Positions 17,164-25,898 of a stretch of 64,000 bases of DNA are shown here, one piece after another. This stretch comes from Nocardioidaceae bacterium (lineage in GTDB: Bacteria > Actinomycetota > Actinomycetes > Propionibacteriales > Nocardioidaceae): assembly GCA_020636935.1 (NCBI GenBank), contig JACJWW010000001.1, positions 1 through 64,000 of the forward strand, written 5' to 3'. Every line of letters begins with the position of its first letter. Position 1 is the stretch's first letter. The position numbers were made by a program, and so were the translations under genes. The notes beneath the pieces are model-generated. The model ran no database searches and was not told where the DNA came from. It was given only the letters and a program-made list of their open reading frames with translations.

Positions 17164-18126
17164 TCAGGTAACCGTCTCAGGCGTGTTGGGATCGATCCGG
17201 TCAAGCTTGTCAAGGATGACACCTTCACGAAGAGCCCAAGGACAGATCTCCAATTCCTCAACCTCGAAGATGTCCATCACCGCTTCGGCAATCAGTGAGC
17301 CAGCGAGCATTTGGTGAGCTCGATTGGCAGACACTCCTGGGAGCTCTGCGATCGACTCCTCATCCATGCTGGCCAACTTGGTGGTCCAAGAGCGTAGATC
17401 TCTTGCGCGTAGTACCCGTTTGACGAAGGGCCCCTCACTTGATGGGGCCGAACCACAAATCCGACTCAGTGACCTAAAGGTCTTCGACGTGGCCACAGCA
17501 TGATCGGGCGTGCCGGCTCGCAACAGCGCTCCCGCATTGCGAGCGATCTCGGCTCTGATCTCCGTACGGATCACGCGAATTTCATCGTCCGATGGTCGAT
17601 TTGCACCCCAGGCACCCGGCCTGATCCGTTCCCTGGTCAGGCGCCCCGCGCCCAAAGGCAGCGACCAGGCGATGTCGGGCAACTCCTCAACACCACCGGC
17701 GATCTCCAAGGACCCGCCACCGATGTCGAAGACCGCGAGTCGGCCAGCAGACCAGCCATACCATCGGCGCGCCGCCAAGAAGGTCAGCCGAGCTTCATCG
17801 GCACCGGAGAGTACGACGAGATCGCAGTTGGTCTCACGAGTCACTTGCTCCAGCACTTCTTGCGCATTGGTCGCATCGCGCACGGCTGAGGTCGCAAACG
17901 AAAACACCCGCTCGCAGCCTTTATCTTCGGCCATCTCGACCGCACCCTTGATGAAGTTGGTGAGCGCCACCACTCCGGCGTCGCTGACGGCACCATCCAC
18001 GAGATGCTCTGCGAGTCGCAACGGCTCCTTGTACGACGAGGCGGGCATCGGGGCCGCCCCCAAGTGCGCGTCCACGATCAGGAGATGCCCGGTGTTGGAG
18101 CCGATGTCGAGTACGCCAAGACGCAT
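17164..18126 (-). CDS. Ppx/GppA family exopolyphosphatase-like protein
   Basis: The actin-like ATPase fold is shown by VLDIGSNTGHLLIVD at the N-terminus, FATSAVRDATN near 85 and VFDIGGGSLEIAGG near 140. These enzymes hydrolyse terminal phosphates of polyphosphate or pppGpp. The 320-residue protein is the short form, lacking the C-terminal HD domain, typical of actinobacteria. I start at ATG 18126; TTG 18132 is in frame. A TACCCT element ends 6 nt before the ATG, suggesting a leaderless message. Its start is only 36 bp from the divergent Cys-rich gene. Confidence 0.88.
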   Translation of the reverse strand: MRLGVLDIGSNTGHLLIVDAHLGAAPMPASSYKEPLRLAEHLVDGAVSDAGVVALTNFIKGAVEMAEDKGCERVFSFATSAVRDATNAQEVLEQVTRETNCDLVVLSGADEARLTFLAARRWYGWSAGRLAVFDIGGGSLEIAGGVEELPDIAWSLPLGAGRLTRERIRPGAWGANRPSDDEIRVIRTEIRAEIARNAGALLRAGTPDHAVATSKTFRSLSRICGSAPSSEGPFVKRVLRARDLRSWTTKLASMDEESIAELPGVSANRAHQMLAGSLIAEAVMDIFEVEELEICPWALREGVILDKLDRIDPNTPETVT

Positions 18127-18162
18127 GGTCAAAGGGTAACCAACTCGTGAGAGGCTTCCCCC

Positions 18163-18936
18163 ATGCCTGAGGTGCCACTTGACTTCCCTCGCGCCTGGAT
18201 CGAGTTCGTCGACCCCGAAGACTCCGAGCAGGTCTATCGCTGCGACCTCACCTGGCTGACCTCAAACTGGACTTGCATCTTTGACGCTGGCTGCCAGGGC
18301 ATCTACGCCGGGCGTCCAGACGACGGCTGTTGCACTCTGGGAGCACACTTCTCCGACGCCGACGACCTGAAACGAGTCGCGGGCTGGGTCGATCAGTTGA
18401 CCGATGACCAGTGGCAGTTCCGCAGAGCGGCCCTCAACAAACGTCGGCGTCTGTCCAAGTCGGGTTGGGTTGAGACCGATGATGAGGGTGAGGAGAAGAC
18501 CAAGGTGCACGACGGTGCCTGCATCTTCTTGAACCGCCCCGGCTTTTCGGGAGGCGCCGGCTGCGCCTTGCACAAACTGGCACTCGACCGCGGAGTGCAT
18601 TTCGTCGACACCAAGCCTGATGTGTGTTGGCAGCTGCCGATTCGCCGTACCTTCCGCAATGTCGAGCGCCCCGACGACAGCACCTATCTCGAGATCACCA
18701 TCGGCGAATACGACCGTCGGGGTTGGGGCCCTGGCGGACACGACCTCGACTGGTATTGCTCGGGCAACAGCGAGGCACATGTGGGCACCGAGGCGGTCTA
18801 TTTGTCCAACTCAACCGAGTTGATCGCCATGATGGGGCAGGCGGCGTATGACGAATTGGCCGCAATCTGCGACGAACACATCCGCTCCCGATCACTCTTG
18901 GCGATCCATCCGGCCACCCGTGCAGACGCACCCTGA
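18163..18936 (+). CDS. Cysteine-rich conserved protein, putative metal/Fe-S binding
   Basis: I do not recognise a function. The 257-residue protein has ten Cys, at about 27, 38, 44, 56, 57, 120, 134, 155, 199 and 236. Grouping into C27/C38/C44/CC56-57 and later GAGCALHKLA resembles the YkgJ/DUF3109-type zinc- or iron-chelating family. No signal peptide is seen, so it is probably cytoplasmic. It has several Trp-rich surfaces (WIEF, WLTSNW, WQLPIRRTF). It is divergent from Ppx/GppA and stands alone before the VOC gene. Confidence 0.7.
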   Translation: MPEVPLDFPRAWIEFVDPEDSEQVYRCDLTWLTSNWTCIFDAGCQGIYAGRPDDGCCTLGAHFSDADDLKRVAGWVDQLTDDQWQFRRAALNKRRRLSKSGWVETDDEGEEKTKVHDGACIFLNRPGFSGGAGCALHKLALDRGVHFVDTKPDVCWQLPIRRTFRNVERPDDSTYLEITIGEYDRRGWGPGGHDLDWYCSGNSEAHVGTEAVYLSNSTELIAMMGQAAYDELAAICDEHIRSRSLLAIHPATRADAP

Positions 18937-19017
18937 GCACCCAGTGCTTGGACAGCACATTTGACATCTGCACTACCCCGATGTCCCCGCAAATCGGTCA
19001 GGGGGCACAATCGTCAT

Positions 19018-19656
19018 ATGCGACTGGATCACATCGTCTTTGCCGCCGGGCCCGATGGATTGGATGCCACGGCCTCACGGCTAGGCCGATTGCTGGGCGA
19101 AGAGATCGCCGGTGGAGGCATCCACCCGCGCTTCGGCACTCGCAACCGGATCCTTCCGCTCACCAACCACACCTATCTTGAGGTCGTCGAAGTCCTCGAC
19201 CATCCCGCATCCGACAAGGCTCCGTTCGGGCAAGCCGTGCGCGCTCGCTCCGAACTTGGCGGCGGCTGGATGGGTTGGGTTGTCGCTGTTGACGACATCA
19301 CGCCACACGAGCAACGCCTTGGCCGCGAAGCGGTCAATGGCAATCGCAAACTCAGTGACGGCACGGAATTGCTGTGGAAGCAACTTGGTGTCAAGGGTCT
19401 GCAAGCCGACCCGCAGTTGCCATTCTTTGTGGAGTTCATCTCCGATGACTCGATGCATCCCAGCCATGGCGGCAGCGGAGCCGTCTCCCTTGAGGCCTTG
19501 GAGATCGGCGGAGATCCCGCGCGCGTTTCTGAGTGGCTCGGTCAAAGCGTTGAGCAGCCACTCGAAGACGTCAAGGTGGAGTGGGTTGCACCAAACGGCG
19601 CGCCAGGCATCAATGCCGCGCAATTCCTGACACCCAGCGGCTTGGTCAGGATCTGA
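19018..19656 (+). CDS. VOC-fold (glyoxalase-like) domain protein
   Basis: The 212-residue protein begins MRLDHIVFAA, a classical VOC first strand with the metal-ligand position His5, and has TYLEVVEVLDHP and FVEFISDD as later strands. It belongs with the Glyoxalase_3-type proteins of unknown substrate. ATG 19018 is chosen because a CACAAT element lies 6 nt before it. A longer frame runs back to 18961. The methyltransferase follows after 14 bp, so they are likely cotranscribed. Confidence 0.8.
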   Translation: MRLDHIVFAAGPDGLDATASRLGRLLGEEIAGGGIHPRFGTRNRILPLTNHTYLEVVEVLDHPASDKAPFGQAVRARSELGGGWMGWVVAVDDITPHEQRLGREAVNGNRKLSDGTELLWKQLGVKGLQADPQLPFFVEFISDDSMHPSHGGSGAVSLEALEIGGDPARVSEWLGQSVEQPLEDVKVEWVAPNGAPGINAAQFLTPSGLVRI

Positions 19657-19670
19657 CCCCACTGCGCCAA

Positions 19671-20360
19671 ATGGCCAAGGGCGCCGTCCGCAGCCCAAAC
19701 ATCTGGGATCACCCCGCTACTTACGAAATCGAGAACCACGCTTTCGACAGGCTCGGGCTGGTGACAGCGCTCCTGACCGATGTTGCCGACTGGACTGAGC
19801 GGGCGGTGCTGGACATCGGGGCTGGCACTGGATTCCACCTTCCGCTCTTCGCCAAGACGGCCAAATCAGTGGTCGGCGTTGAGCCCAACTCTGACTTGGT
19901 GGCGATTGGTGAGCGCCGGATCAGGCACTTGCCCAATGCGGAGATCCGGCTTGGTTCGGCCACCGACCTGCCACTCCATGATCACAGCATCGAGATGATG
20001 CATGCCCGCTGGGCCTACTTCTTCGGGCCAGGCTGCGAGCCCGGTCTGCGCGAGCTTGATCGCGTGATGGCTAGGGGCGGCGTGGCCACCATCATCGACA
20101 ACGACCCGACCACATCCACCTTCGGCAACTGGTTCCGACGCGGCTATCCAAGAGTCGACCCGATCGCGGTAGAGCGCTTCTGGTCACTGCACGGTTGGCA
20201 ACGACATCCAGTGCTGACGGCCTGGCATTTTGACACGCGCGCCGACTTTGAGGCGGTGGTGAAGATCGAGTTCGACCAGCAAACTGCTTCGGCCATCATC
20301 AAGGCTCATTGCGGCCTCTCGGTCGACTATGCAGTCAACGTCTGGGTCAAGCATTTCTAG
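19671..20360 (+). CDS. Class I SAM-dependent methyltransferase
   Basis: The 229-residue protein has motif I VLDIGAGTGFHLPLF at about residues 46-60, the acidic ribose-binding segment VVGVEPNSD, and ATDLPLHDHSIEMMHARWAYFF as motif II/III. The substrate cannot be inferred. The N-terminal SPNIWDHPATYEIENHAFD is typical of small actinobacterial methyltransferases. It starts at ATG 19671, 14 bp after the VOC gene. Confidence 0.88.
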   Translation: MAKGAVRSPNIWDHPATYEIENHAFDRLGLVTALLTDVADWTERAVLDIGAGTGFHLPLFAKTAKSVVGVEPNSDLVAIGERRIRHLPNAEIRLGSATDLPLHDHSIEMMHARWAYFFGPGCEPGLRELDRVMARGGVATIIDNDPTTSTFGNWFRRGYPRVDPIAVERFWSLHGWQRHPVLTAWHFDTRADFEAVVKIEFDQQTASAIIKAHCGLSVDYAVNVWVKHF

Positions 20361-20435
20361 GTTTGCAGCCGTTGTGGCATGGACCAGCCAAGACCGATGC
20401 TGGCTCTCTACTGTGACCTGCGACATACTGCGCCC

Positions 20436-21377
20436 ATGCGATACGGAGTACGCGCGATAATTGCTGCCCTGACCTTGGCCCTGGGCATCGGCTGGATGAG
20501 CCCAACTCAAGCTGAGGAATACCCTCAGCCCAGCTGGCACTTCTTGTTGGACTCAATGTCTTATGGGTTTTCCAAGAACGTCCCGGGCATGAACGACTGG
20601 TCGTGCAAGCCGACCGCAGAACACCCGCGACCCGTCGTACTCGTGCACGGCACCTTGGGTGCGCAATCCACCAACTGGGGCTCCTACAGTCTTGCCTTCA
20701 AACGAGCTGGCTACTGCGTCTTCGCCCTCACCTACGGCGAGTTCAAGGGCAAAGGCAACTTCCCGATCCGCTTCGGTGGGCTCACCAACATCAAGGGAAG
20801 CTCCAAGGAGTTGCGCAACTTCGTCAAAAAGGTCCGCAAAAGGACCGGCGCGGCCAAGGTTGACTTGGTCGGACACAGCCAAGGCGGCTTGGTGATCGCT
20901 CACTACCTGAAGAAGCGCAAGGGCGCCTCCTCAGTCGAGCACGCAGTCTCTCTGGCCTCGCCCTTCAAGGGTGTCTTCGCCGGGGTCTGGCCCATCCTGA
21001 TCGGCGATTTGGGGATGTGGTTCGTCTCGGCGGCGCTGCCGAGTTACACCACCTTCTTCCAACAGGTGACCGGCAGCGCCTTCTTGAAGTCACTCAACAA
21101 GGGTGGAGTTGCCGTACCTGGCCCGAAGTACCTCAATATCGTGACCAAGTACGACGAGATCGTCTTCCCGCACGAGATCGGCATCATGCCAACCAAGCCG
21201 GGCGCGAGCGTGACCAATCTGCAGATCCAGACGGTCTGCGCCAATGACTATGCAGATCACTTGGCGATCTCGGCCGATCCCAATGTCTTCCAGGTCATGG
21301 ACCACACCTTCAGCGGCACGCCTGACGCGCCGGTGCAGTGCCGCGAGGTCAGATTCATCACTGGAGTAGTCGACTGA
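20436..21377 (+). CDS. Secreted alpha/beta-hydrolase lipase, first of a tandem pair
   Basis: A signal peptide of about 30 residues (MRYGVRAIIAALTLALGIGWMSPTQA) is followed by an esterase/lipase domain with oxyanion motif VVLVHGTLG and nucleophile elbow VDLVGHSQGGLV. The His of the triad is probably in NDYADHLAI. Four Cys (DWSCKP, GYCVF, QTVCAND, VQCREV) are shared with the next gene and suggest two disulfides in an exported enzyme. It fits the class of lipases acting on triglycerides or esters outside the cell. ATG 20436 is preceded by CATACT 7 nt upstream. Confidence 0.88.
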   Translation: MRYGVRAIIAALTLALGIGWMSPTQAEEYPQPSWHFLLDSMSYGFSKNVPGMNDWSCKPTAEHPRPVVLVHGTLGAQSTNWGSYSLAFKRAGYCVFALTYGEFKGKGNFPIRFGGLTNIKGSSKELRNFVKKVRKRTGAAKVDLVGHSQGGLVIAHYLKKRKGASSVEHAVSLASPFKGVFAGVWPILIGDLGMWFVSAALPSYTTFFQQVTGSAFLKSLNKGGVAVPGPKYLNIVTKYDEIVFPHEIGIMPTKPGASVTNLQIQTVCANDYADHLAISADPNVFQVMDHTFSGTPDAPVQCREVRFITGVVD

Positions 21378-22357
21378 TCAGCGATTCGTCGCGCTCACGA
21401 CGAATCAGTCGATGGATCGCGGCGCTAGTCACGACCGGCACCTTGGTCGTCGGGTCGACGATGAGTGCCCAAGCTGCTGCGCCACCAGACCCAGCCCCTC
21501 AACCGAGTTGGCATTTCCTGCTCGACTTCATCAAATATGGGCACCAGGCCAACCCACCGGGGATGAATGACTGGCAATGCAAACCTCGCAAGCGACGCTC
21601 ACGACCCGTGATCTTGGTGCATGGCACCTTTGTGTCTCAGTCAAGTAGTTGGGGATCCTTCAGCCCTGCTCTGCGCAATGAAGGATTCTGTGTCTTCGGG
21701 CTCACCTACAGTGCTCTGGACATCCCCTTCCTCCCTTGGCGTATCGGCGGGATGACCGGCATCCCCCAAGGGGCAGCTGAGCTTGCTGCCTTCGTGTCCC
21801 GAGTGCGCAAGGCCACTGGCGCCAAGAAGGTCGACCTAGTTGGTCACAGCCAAGGCGGCACCGTGATCGCCTATTACCTGAAATTCCGTGGCGGAGCCCG
21901 ACATACGACAAATGCCGTCTCGCTCGCCGGCCCGGTGTATCCACCCCAAGCAGACTCAACCGTGCGGCTTTTCAGCGACCTGAGCCTGGCCTTCACGACC
22001 TTCCAGATGGGACTGCTGCAGCAAGGAAACAGCCCGTCCACCCCCAGAGCGGTATTCACCGACCTCAACCGCGGCGGCATCGCGGTGAGAGGGCCGAAGT
22101 ACACCACGATCACCACGCGGTACGACGAGATCGCCTTCCCTCGCGAGATCAGCGTGATCCCAACCGGCAAGCCGGCCACACGGGTGCGCAATGTGCTGCT
22201 CCAAGACATCTGCCCCAATGACTATGCCGACCACATCTCGCTGGCAGCCGATCCCAATGCTCTCGCCTTGATCCGCAATGTGCTTAGACCTCGTTTTGCG
22301 CAGCCGATCAAATGCAGACGCGTGCTGCCGGTCTTCGGCGTGGACGATGTCTACTGA
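21338..22357 (+). CDS. Secreted alpha/beta-hydrolase lipase, second of a tandem pair
   Basis: Clearly a paralogue of the preceding gene: shared PQPSWHFLLD, PGMNDWxCKP, VILVHGTF, VDLVGHSQGG and NDYADH with the same four Cys. The signal peptide is long: a basic n-region, hydrophobic WIAALVTTGTLVVGS and a likely AQA/A cleavage near residue 47. The only good start codon upstream of the signal is GTG 21338, which overlaps the first lipase by 40 nt, so the start is uncertain. Coupled translation of the pair is likely. Confidence 0.83.
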   Translation: MPRGQIHHWSSRLISDSSRSRRISRWIAALVTTGTLVVGSTMSAQAAAPPDPAPQPSWHFLLDFIKYGHQANPPGMNDWQCKPRKRRSRPVILVHGTFVSQSSSWGSFSPALRNEGFCVFGLTYSALDIPFLPWRIGGMTGIPQGAAELAAFVSRVRKATGAKKVDLVGHSQGGTVIAYYLKFRGGARHTTNAVSLAGPVYPPQADSTVRLFSDLSLAFTTFQMGLLQQGNSPSTPRAVFTDLNRGGIAVRGPKYTTITTRYDEIAFPREISVIPTGKPATRVRNVLLQDICPNDYADHISLAADPNALALIRNVLRPRFAQPIKCRRVLPVFGVDDVY

Positions 22358-22395
22358 GCCAACCCTGCCATTCGCACACATGTTCGGCGTGGGCA

Positions 22396-22425
22396 CTGAA
22401 AACTGTCGCACGGAGGGCCTAGGTT
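22396..22425 (+). promoter_or_regulatory. Predicted leaderless promoter of radA
   Basis: CTGAAA (22396-22401) and TAGGTT (22420-22425) are 18 nt apart, and the ATG of radA begins 6 nt after the -10. Transcription would start at or next to the ATG. A GGAGGG upstream is too distant to serve as a ribosome site. Confidence 0.4.
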
Positions 22426-22431
22426 TTTCCC

Positions 22432-23817
22432 ATGGCCACGAAGACTTCCCGCCCACGCAGCGCCCCAGCAGCCCATGTTTGCACTGAGTGTGGTTGGAGC
22501 ACCCTCAAGTGGGTGGGGCGATGTGGTGAATGTCAGTCCTGGGGCACCATCATCGACCGAGCCGCACCCAAGACCCGCACCCAGGCCGGGCCAGTAACCA
22601 GTCCCGCGCGGCCCATCGGCCAAGTCCCTGTGGAAGACGCCCATGCCAGACCAAGTGGCGTCGACGAGCTCGACCGGGTGCTAGGCGGAGGCCTGGTGCC
22701 CGGAGCAGCAATCTTGCTGGCCGGCGAGCCGGGCGTGGGCAAGTCGACCCTGCTCCTCGAAGTGGCTGCTCAGACCGCGCGATCGGGCCAACGCGTCCTC
22801 TATCTCACCGGGGAGGAGTCCGCGGCCCAAGTGCGGATGCGCGCCGATCGCACAAATGGCATCCACCCAGAGCTCTATTTGGCTGCTGAGACCGATCTCG
22901 GCGCAGTCTTGGGACATGTCGAAGAAGTTCGCCCCACGCTGCTGGTGATCGACTCAGTCCAGACCATCACCGCCGCCGATGTTGATGGCGTGCCTGGTGG
23001 AGTCACCCAGGTCAAAGAGGTGTCGGCAGCCCTGATCAAGATGGCCAAAATCCGTGACATCACCTTGGTCATCATCGGTCATGTCACCAAAGACGGCAGC
23101 ATTGCCGGACCACGGGTGCTTGAGCACCTGGTCGACGTCGTACTCCACTTCGAAGGCGAGCGTGCCTCACGGCTCCGAATGGTGCGCGCCATGAAGAACC
23201 GCTTCGGTCCGGTCGACGACGTCGGGTGCTTTGACCTTTCAGCCACCGGCATCGTGGCCATCACCGACCCGGGCGGCCTCTTCCTCGATCGTCGTGACGG
23301 GCCGACTCCCGGCACTTGCGTGTCGGTGCACCTTGACGGTCGACGTCCGATCCTTGCCGAAGTCCAGGCCCTGGTGACCCCAGCAGTCGGCGAGCGGCCG
23401 CGACGGACCACCTCTGGCGTGGATTCATCGCGAGTCGCAATGATCTTGGCCGTGCTCGAGCAACATGCTGGTCTGCGCCTGGCAAACCGCGATGTCTTCG
23501 TCTCCAGCGTTGGTGGCGCCCGATTGACCGACCCCAGCAATGATCTGGCGATTGCTCTTGCCCTGGTCTCGGCCGCCACAGTGGCCCCGATGGGCCGCGA
23601 TGTGGTGGCGCTTGGCGAGCTCGGACTGTCAGGCGACATCCGCCGGGTCCGCGATGCTGACACCAGATTGGCCGAGGCCAGCCGACTCGGATTTCAGTCC
23701 GGTATCGCCCCAGCTGAGCCAGCCCATACTGTGGGGCAAAGCAGAGAAGTAGCTGGCATCCGGGTGATCCCGGTGGACAATATCGGTCGTTGTCTGCAGC
23801 TTGTCGGGCTCGGCTGA
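22432..23817 (+). CDS. radA: DNA repair protein RadA (Sms)
   Basis: RadA is a RecA-like ATPase that assists branch migration and processing of recombination intermediates. It has an N-terminal zinc finger (Cys17, Cys20, Cys31, Cys34), a Walker A GEPGVGKSTLL near residue 100, the RadA-specific KNRFG motif (in MKNRFGPVDDVG), and a C-terminal Lon-protease-like domain. The 461 residues are full length. It directly precedes disA, a pairing conserved in many Gram-positives. Confidence 0.97.
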   Translation: MATKTSRPRSAPAAHVCTECGWSTLKWVGRCGECQSWGTIIDRAAPKTRTQAGPVTSPARPIGQVPVEDAHARPSGVDELDRVLGGGLVPGAAILLAGEPGVGKSTLLLEVAAQTARSGQRVLYLTGEESAAQVRMRADRTNGIHPELYLAAETDLGAVLGHVEEVRPTLLVIDSVQTITAADVDGVPGGVTQVKEVSAALIKMAKIRDITLVIIGHVTKDGSIAGPRVLEHLVDVVLHFEGERASRLRMVRAMKNRFGPVDDVGCFDLSATGIVAITDPGGLFLDRRDGPTPGTCVSVHLDGRRPILAEVQALVTPAVGERPRRTTSGVDSSRVAMILAVLEQHAGLRLANRDVFVSSVGGARLTDPSNDLAIALALVSAATVAPMGRDVVALGELGLSGDIRRVRDADTRLAEASRLGFQSGIAPAEPAHTVGQSREVAGIRVIPVDNIGRCLQLVGLG

Positions 23818-23869
23818 CAAATGGCCGACAGCATGCCAGCAACTCTCCAGTGCCCTAAGCTTTGCTCCC

Positions 23870-24955
23870 ATGGGCAGTGAGCAGGCCAACCACGATGACC
23901 GTTTGCGGCAGACTCTTGCCCTAATTGCTCCTGGCCAGCAGTTGCGAGATGGCCTGGAGCGCATCCTGCGCGGCCGCACCGGCGCCTTGATCGTGCTTGG
24001 GCAAGACAAGCTCGTCGACCAGATCTCCACAGGCGGCTTCTTGCTCGACGTGCCATTCAGCGCCACCGCTTTACGGGAGTTGGCCAAGATGGATGGCGCA
24101 ATCGTGATCAGCTCTGACATCATGTCGATCCATCGGGCCAATGCCCACCTGATGCCAGATCACACCATCCCCAGCGACGAGACCGGCACTCGCCACCGCA
24201 CTGCAGACCGAGTAGCCAAACAAACCGGCCATCCGGTGATCTCGGTGTCTGCATCGATGAATATCATCGCCGTCTACATCGACGACAGCCGATATGTGCT
24301 CGAAGATTCCGGCGGCATCTTGGCGCGGGCAAACCAAGCCCTTGCGACCCTGGAGCGCTACAAGGCGCGTCTCGATGAAGTGTCCACCACCCTGTCTGCG
24401 TTGGAGATCGAAGACTTGGTGACCGTCCGCGATGTCGCCGTGGTGGCCCAGCGCCTCGAGATGGTCAACCGGATTTCGCGTGAGATCAACGACTACGTGC
24501 TCGAGTTGGGCGATGACGGTCGACTGCTGTCACTGCAGTTGGAGGAGCTGGTCACCGGCCTGCTTGAAGAGCGCGAGATGGTGGTGCGAGATTATCTGCC
24601 TGCTGGAAAGGCCAAGAGGCTGACCAGTGAGGCAGTGCTGGCCAATCTGGAAGCCCTGGACGCCACCCAGTTGGTCGACATGGCCGCGGTGGCAACCGCC
24701 CTTGGGCTGGGTGCCACCGAGCACCTCGACGTCGCCTTGACCCCGCGCGGCTATCGGCTGTTGGCCAAGGTGCCCCGCCTGCCTGACGCGCTGATTGATC
24801 GACTGGTCACCCACTTCGACACTCTGCAAAAATTGATGTCCGCGAGTGTTGAGGACCTCCAAAATGTCGATGGCGTCGGCGAGCTCCGAGCTCGCAATAT
24901 CCGCGATGGGCTGTCTCGCCTGGCTGAATCCAGCATTTTGGAGCGCTACGTCTGA
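23870..24955 (+). CDS. disA: DNA integrity scanning protein DisA (diadenylate cyclase)
   Basis: DisA makes the second messenger c-di-AMP from two ATP and reports on DNA branches. The DAC domain has DGA (residues 75-77, MDGAIVIS) and RHR (GTRHRTADR, about 106-112), the catalytic signature. A helical spine follows, then a C-terminal helix-hairpin-helix DNA-binding region (LQNVDGVGELRARNIRDGL). I use ATG 23870 (361 aa); the frame continues back to 23801. A TAAGCT element lies 8 nt before the ATG. In other bacteria RadA inhibits DisA, which fits the adjacency. Confidence 0.96.
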   Translation: MGSEQANHDDRLRQTLALIAPGQQLRDGLERILRGRTGALIVLGQDKLVDQISTGGFLLDVPFSATALRELAKMDGAIVISSDIMSIHRANAHLMPDHTIPSDETGTRHRTADRVAKQTGHPVISVSASMNIIAVYIDDSRYVLEDSGGILARANQALATLERYKARLDEVSTTLSALEIEDLVTVRDVAVVAQRLEMVNRISREINDYVLELGDDGRLLSLQLEELVTGLLEEREMVVRDYLPAGKAKRLTSEAVLANLEALDATQLVDMAAVATALGLGATEHLDVALTPRGYRLLAKVPRLPDALIDRLVTHFDTLQKLMSASVEDLQNVDGVGELRARNIRDGLSRLAESSILERYV

Positions 24956-24969
24956 TTTGGCTGCACGGG

Positions 24970-25017
24970 CTAGGGCTGATTAGCCCGCACCGGCTAGGGC
25001 TGATTGGCCCGCACGGG
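24970..25017. terminator. 24-bp tandem repeat forming two hairpins, probable bidirectional terminator
   Basis: Two copies of a 24-bp unit (24970-24993 and 24994-25017) differ at two positions. Each contains an interrupted palindrome: GGGCTGATTAGCCC (24973-24986) and GGGCTGATTGGCCC (24997-25010). They lie between the convergent ends of disA and the next gene. Confidence 0.55.
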
Positions 25018-25056
25018 CGTGGTCGATCAGCGAGTGCCTTATCGACGGATGTGGGT

Positions 25057-25827
25057 CTAGTCGATCGGTGCAGGAAGGGTGCGTGGGTCCTGACCATCTG
25101 GCATTGGATCCGGTTTGGGCTTCTGGGTCTTGACGATGACCCTAGGCGTGGGTGACTTCACCTCAAACTGCACGTCGCTGGGCACTGACCCCAAAGTCGC
25201 GGCCTCCACGTGATAGAAGCCAGGCAGAGCCCAACTCGGCTGCTTGGAGCAGTCTTCATCTGAGCGTCGTCCAGACCAGTGCACCGGCACGACTGCGGGC
25301 GTGCCAGCCCTGACCACAACTTCTCGGGATGGGATCGACCGGGGACAGTCCATGCTCGACCAGATCGGATCCTTGCCTGAGGTGATCTTGACAGCCAAGG
25401 TCTTTGGACCTGCCTTGAAGGAACAGGCCGGCAGGGTGCCGGTCAACTTCAGGTTGATCACCACCGGTCGCCCAGCAACAGCGTCAACCACCTCTGGGGT
25501 AGCCGTAATCGCACTGTCCGAGCAGGGTCCGCTGGAGGGGATTTCTGGCTCAGCGATGGCGCTGGCCGTCGGGGCACCTAGAGAGTCGAACGGCACCGGC
25601 TGGGGGCCAAACACCTGCGCCTGACTCGACTGCTGATCGGATCCGCCCTTGGTCTTCGCTGCCGCAGCAGTCGCCTGCTGTCCGGTGTCGGGGCCACCTT
25701 CGGCCAACAAAAATCTGCCCACCCCGAAGAGCACGGCAAACAAAGTGCCGCCCACCAAGAGCCGACGGGCCCAGAAGACACGTTGCGAAGGACGACTCGA
25801 GGCAGACCGTTGACGCTGGGCGCTCAT
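25057..25827 (-). CDS. Uncharacterised single-pass membrane protein with extracytoplasmic Cys domain
   Basis: The 256-residue protein has a basic N-terminus, one transmembrane helix at about 21-40 (LLVGGTLFAVLFGVGRFLL), a Ser/Gln-rich linker and an external beta-rich domain with four Cys (GPCSDS, PACSF, MDCPRS, EDCSKQ). A Pro-rich tail ends it. The fold looks like the Ig-like DUF4232-type domains of actinobacterial surface proteins, but I cannot assign a function. ATG 25827 is chosen; the frame extends to 25881. It converges on disA. Confidence 0.7.
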   Translation of the reverse strand: MSAQRQRSASSRPSQRVFWARRLLVGGTLFAVLFGVGRFLLAEGGPDTGQQATAAAAKTKGGSDQQSSQAQVFGPQPVPFDSLGAPTASAIAEPEIPSSGPCSDSAITATPEVVDAVAGRPVVINLKLTGTLPACSFKAGPKTLAVKITSGKDPIWSSMDCPRSIPSREVVVRAGTPAVVPVHWSGRRSDEDCSKQPSWALPGFYHVEAATLGSVPSDVQFEVKSPTPRVIVKTQKPKPDPMPDGQDPRTLPAPID

Positions 25828-25898
25828 GCCCCGGACAATAGCCGCCGAACTCCCAGAATCGTTGCTGCCTCGCCGAGTCAAACTCCGATCGCGCGACC

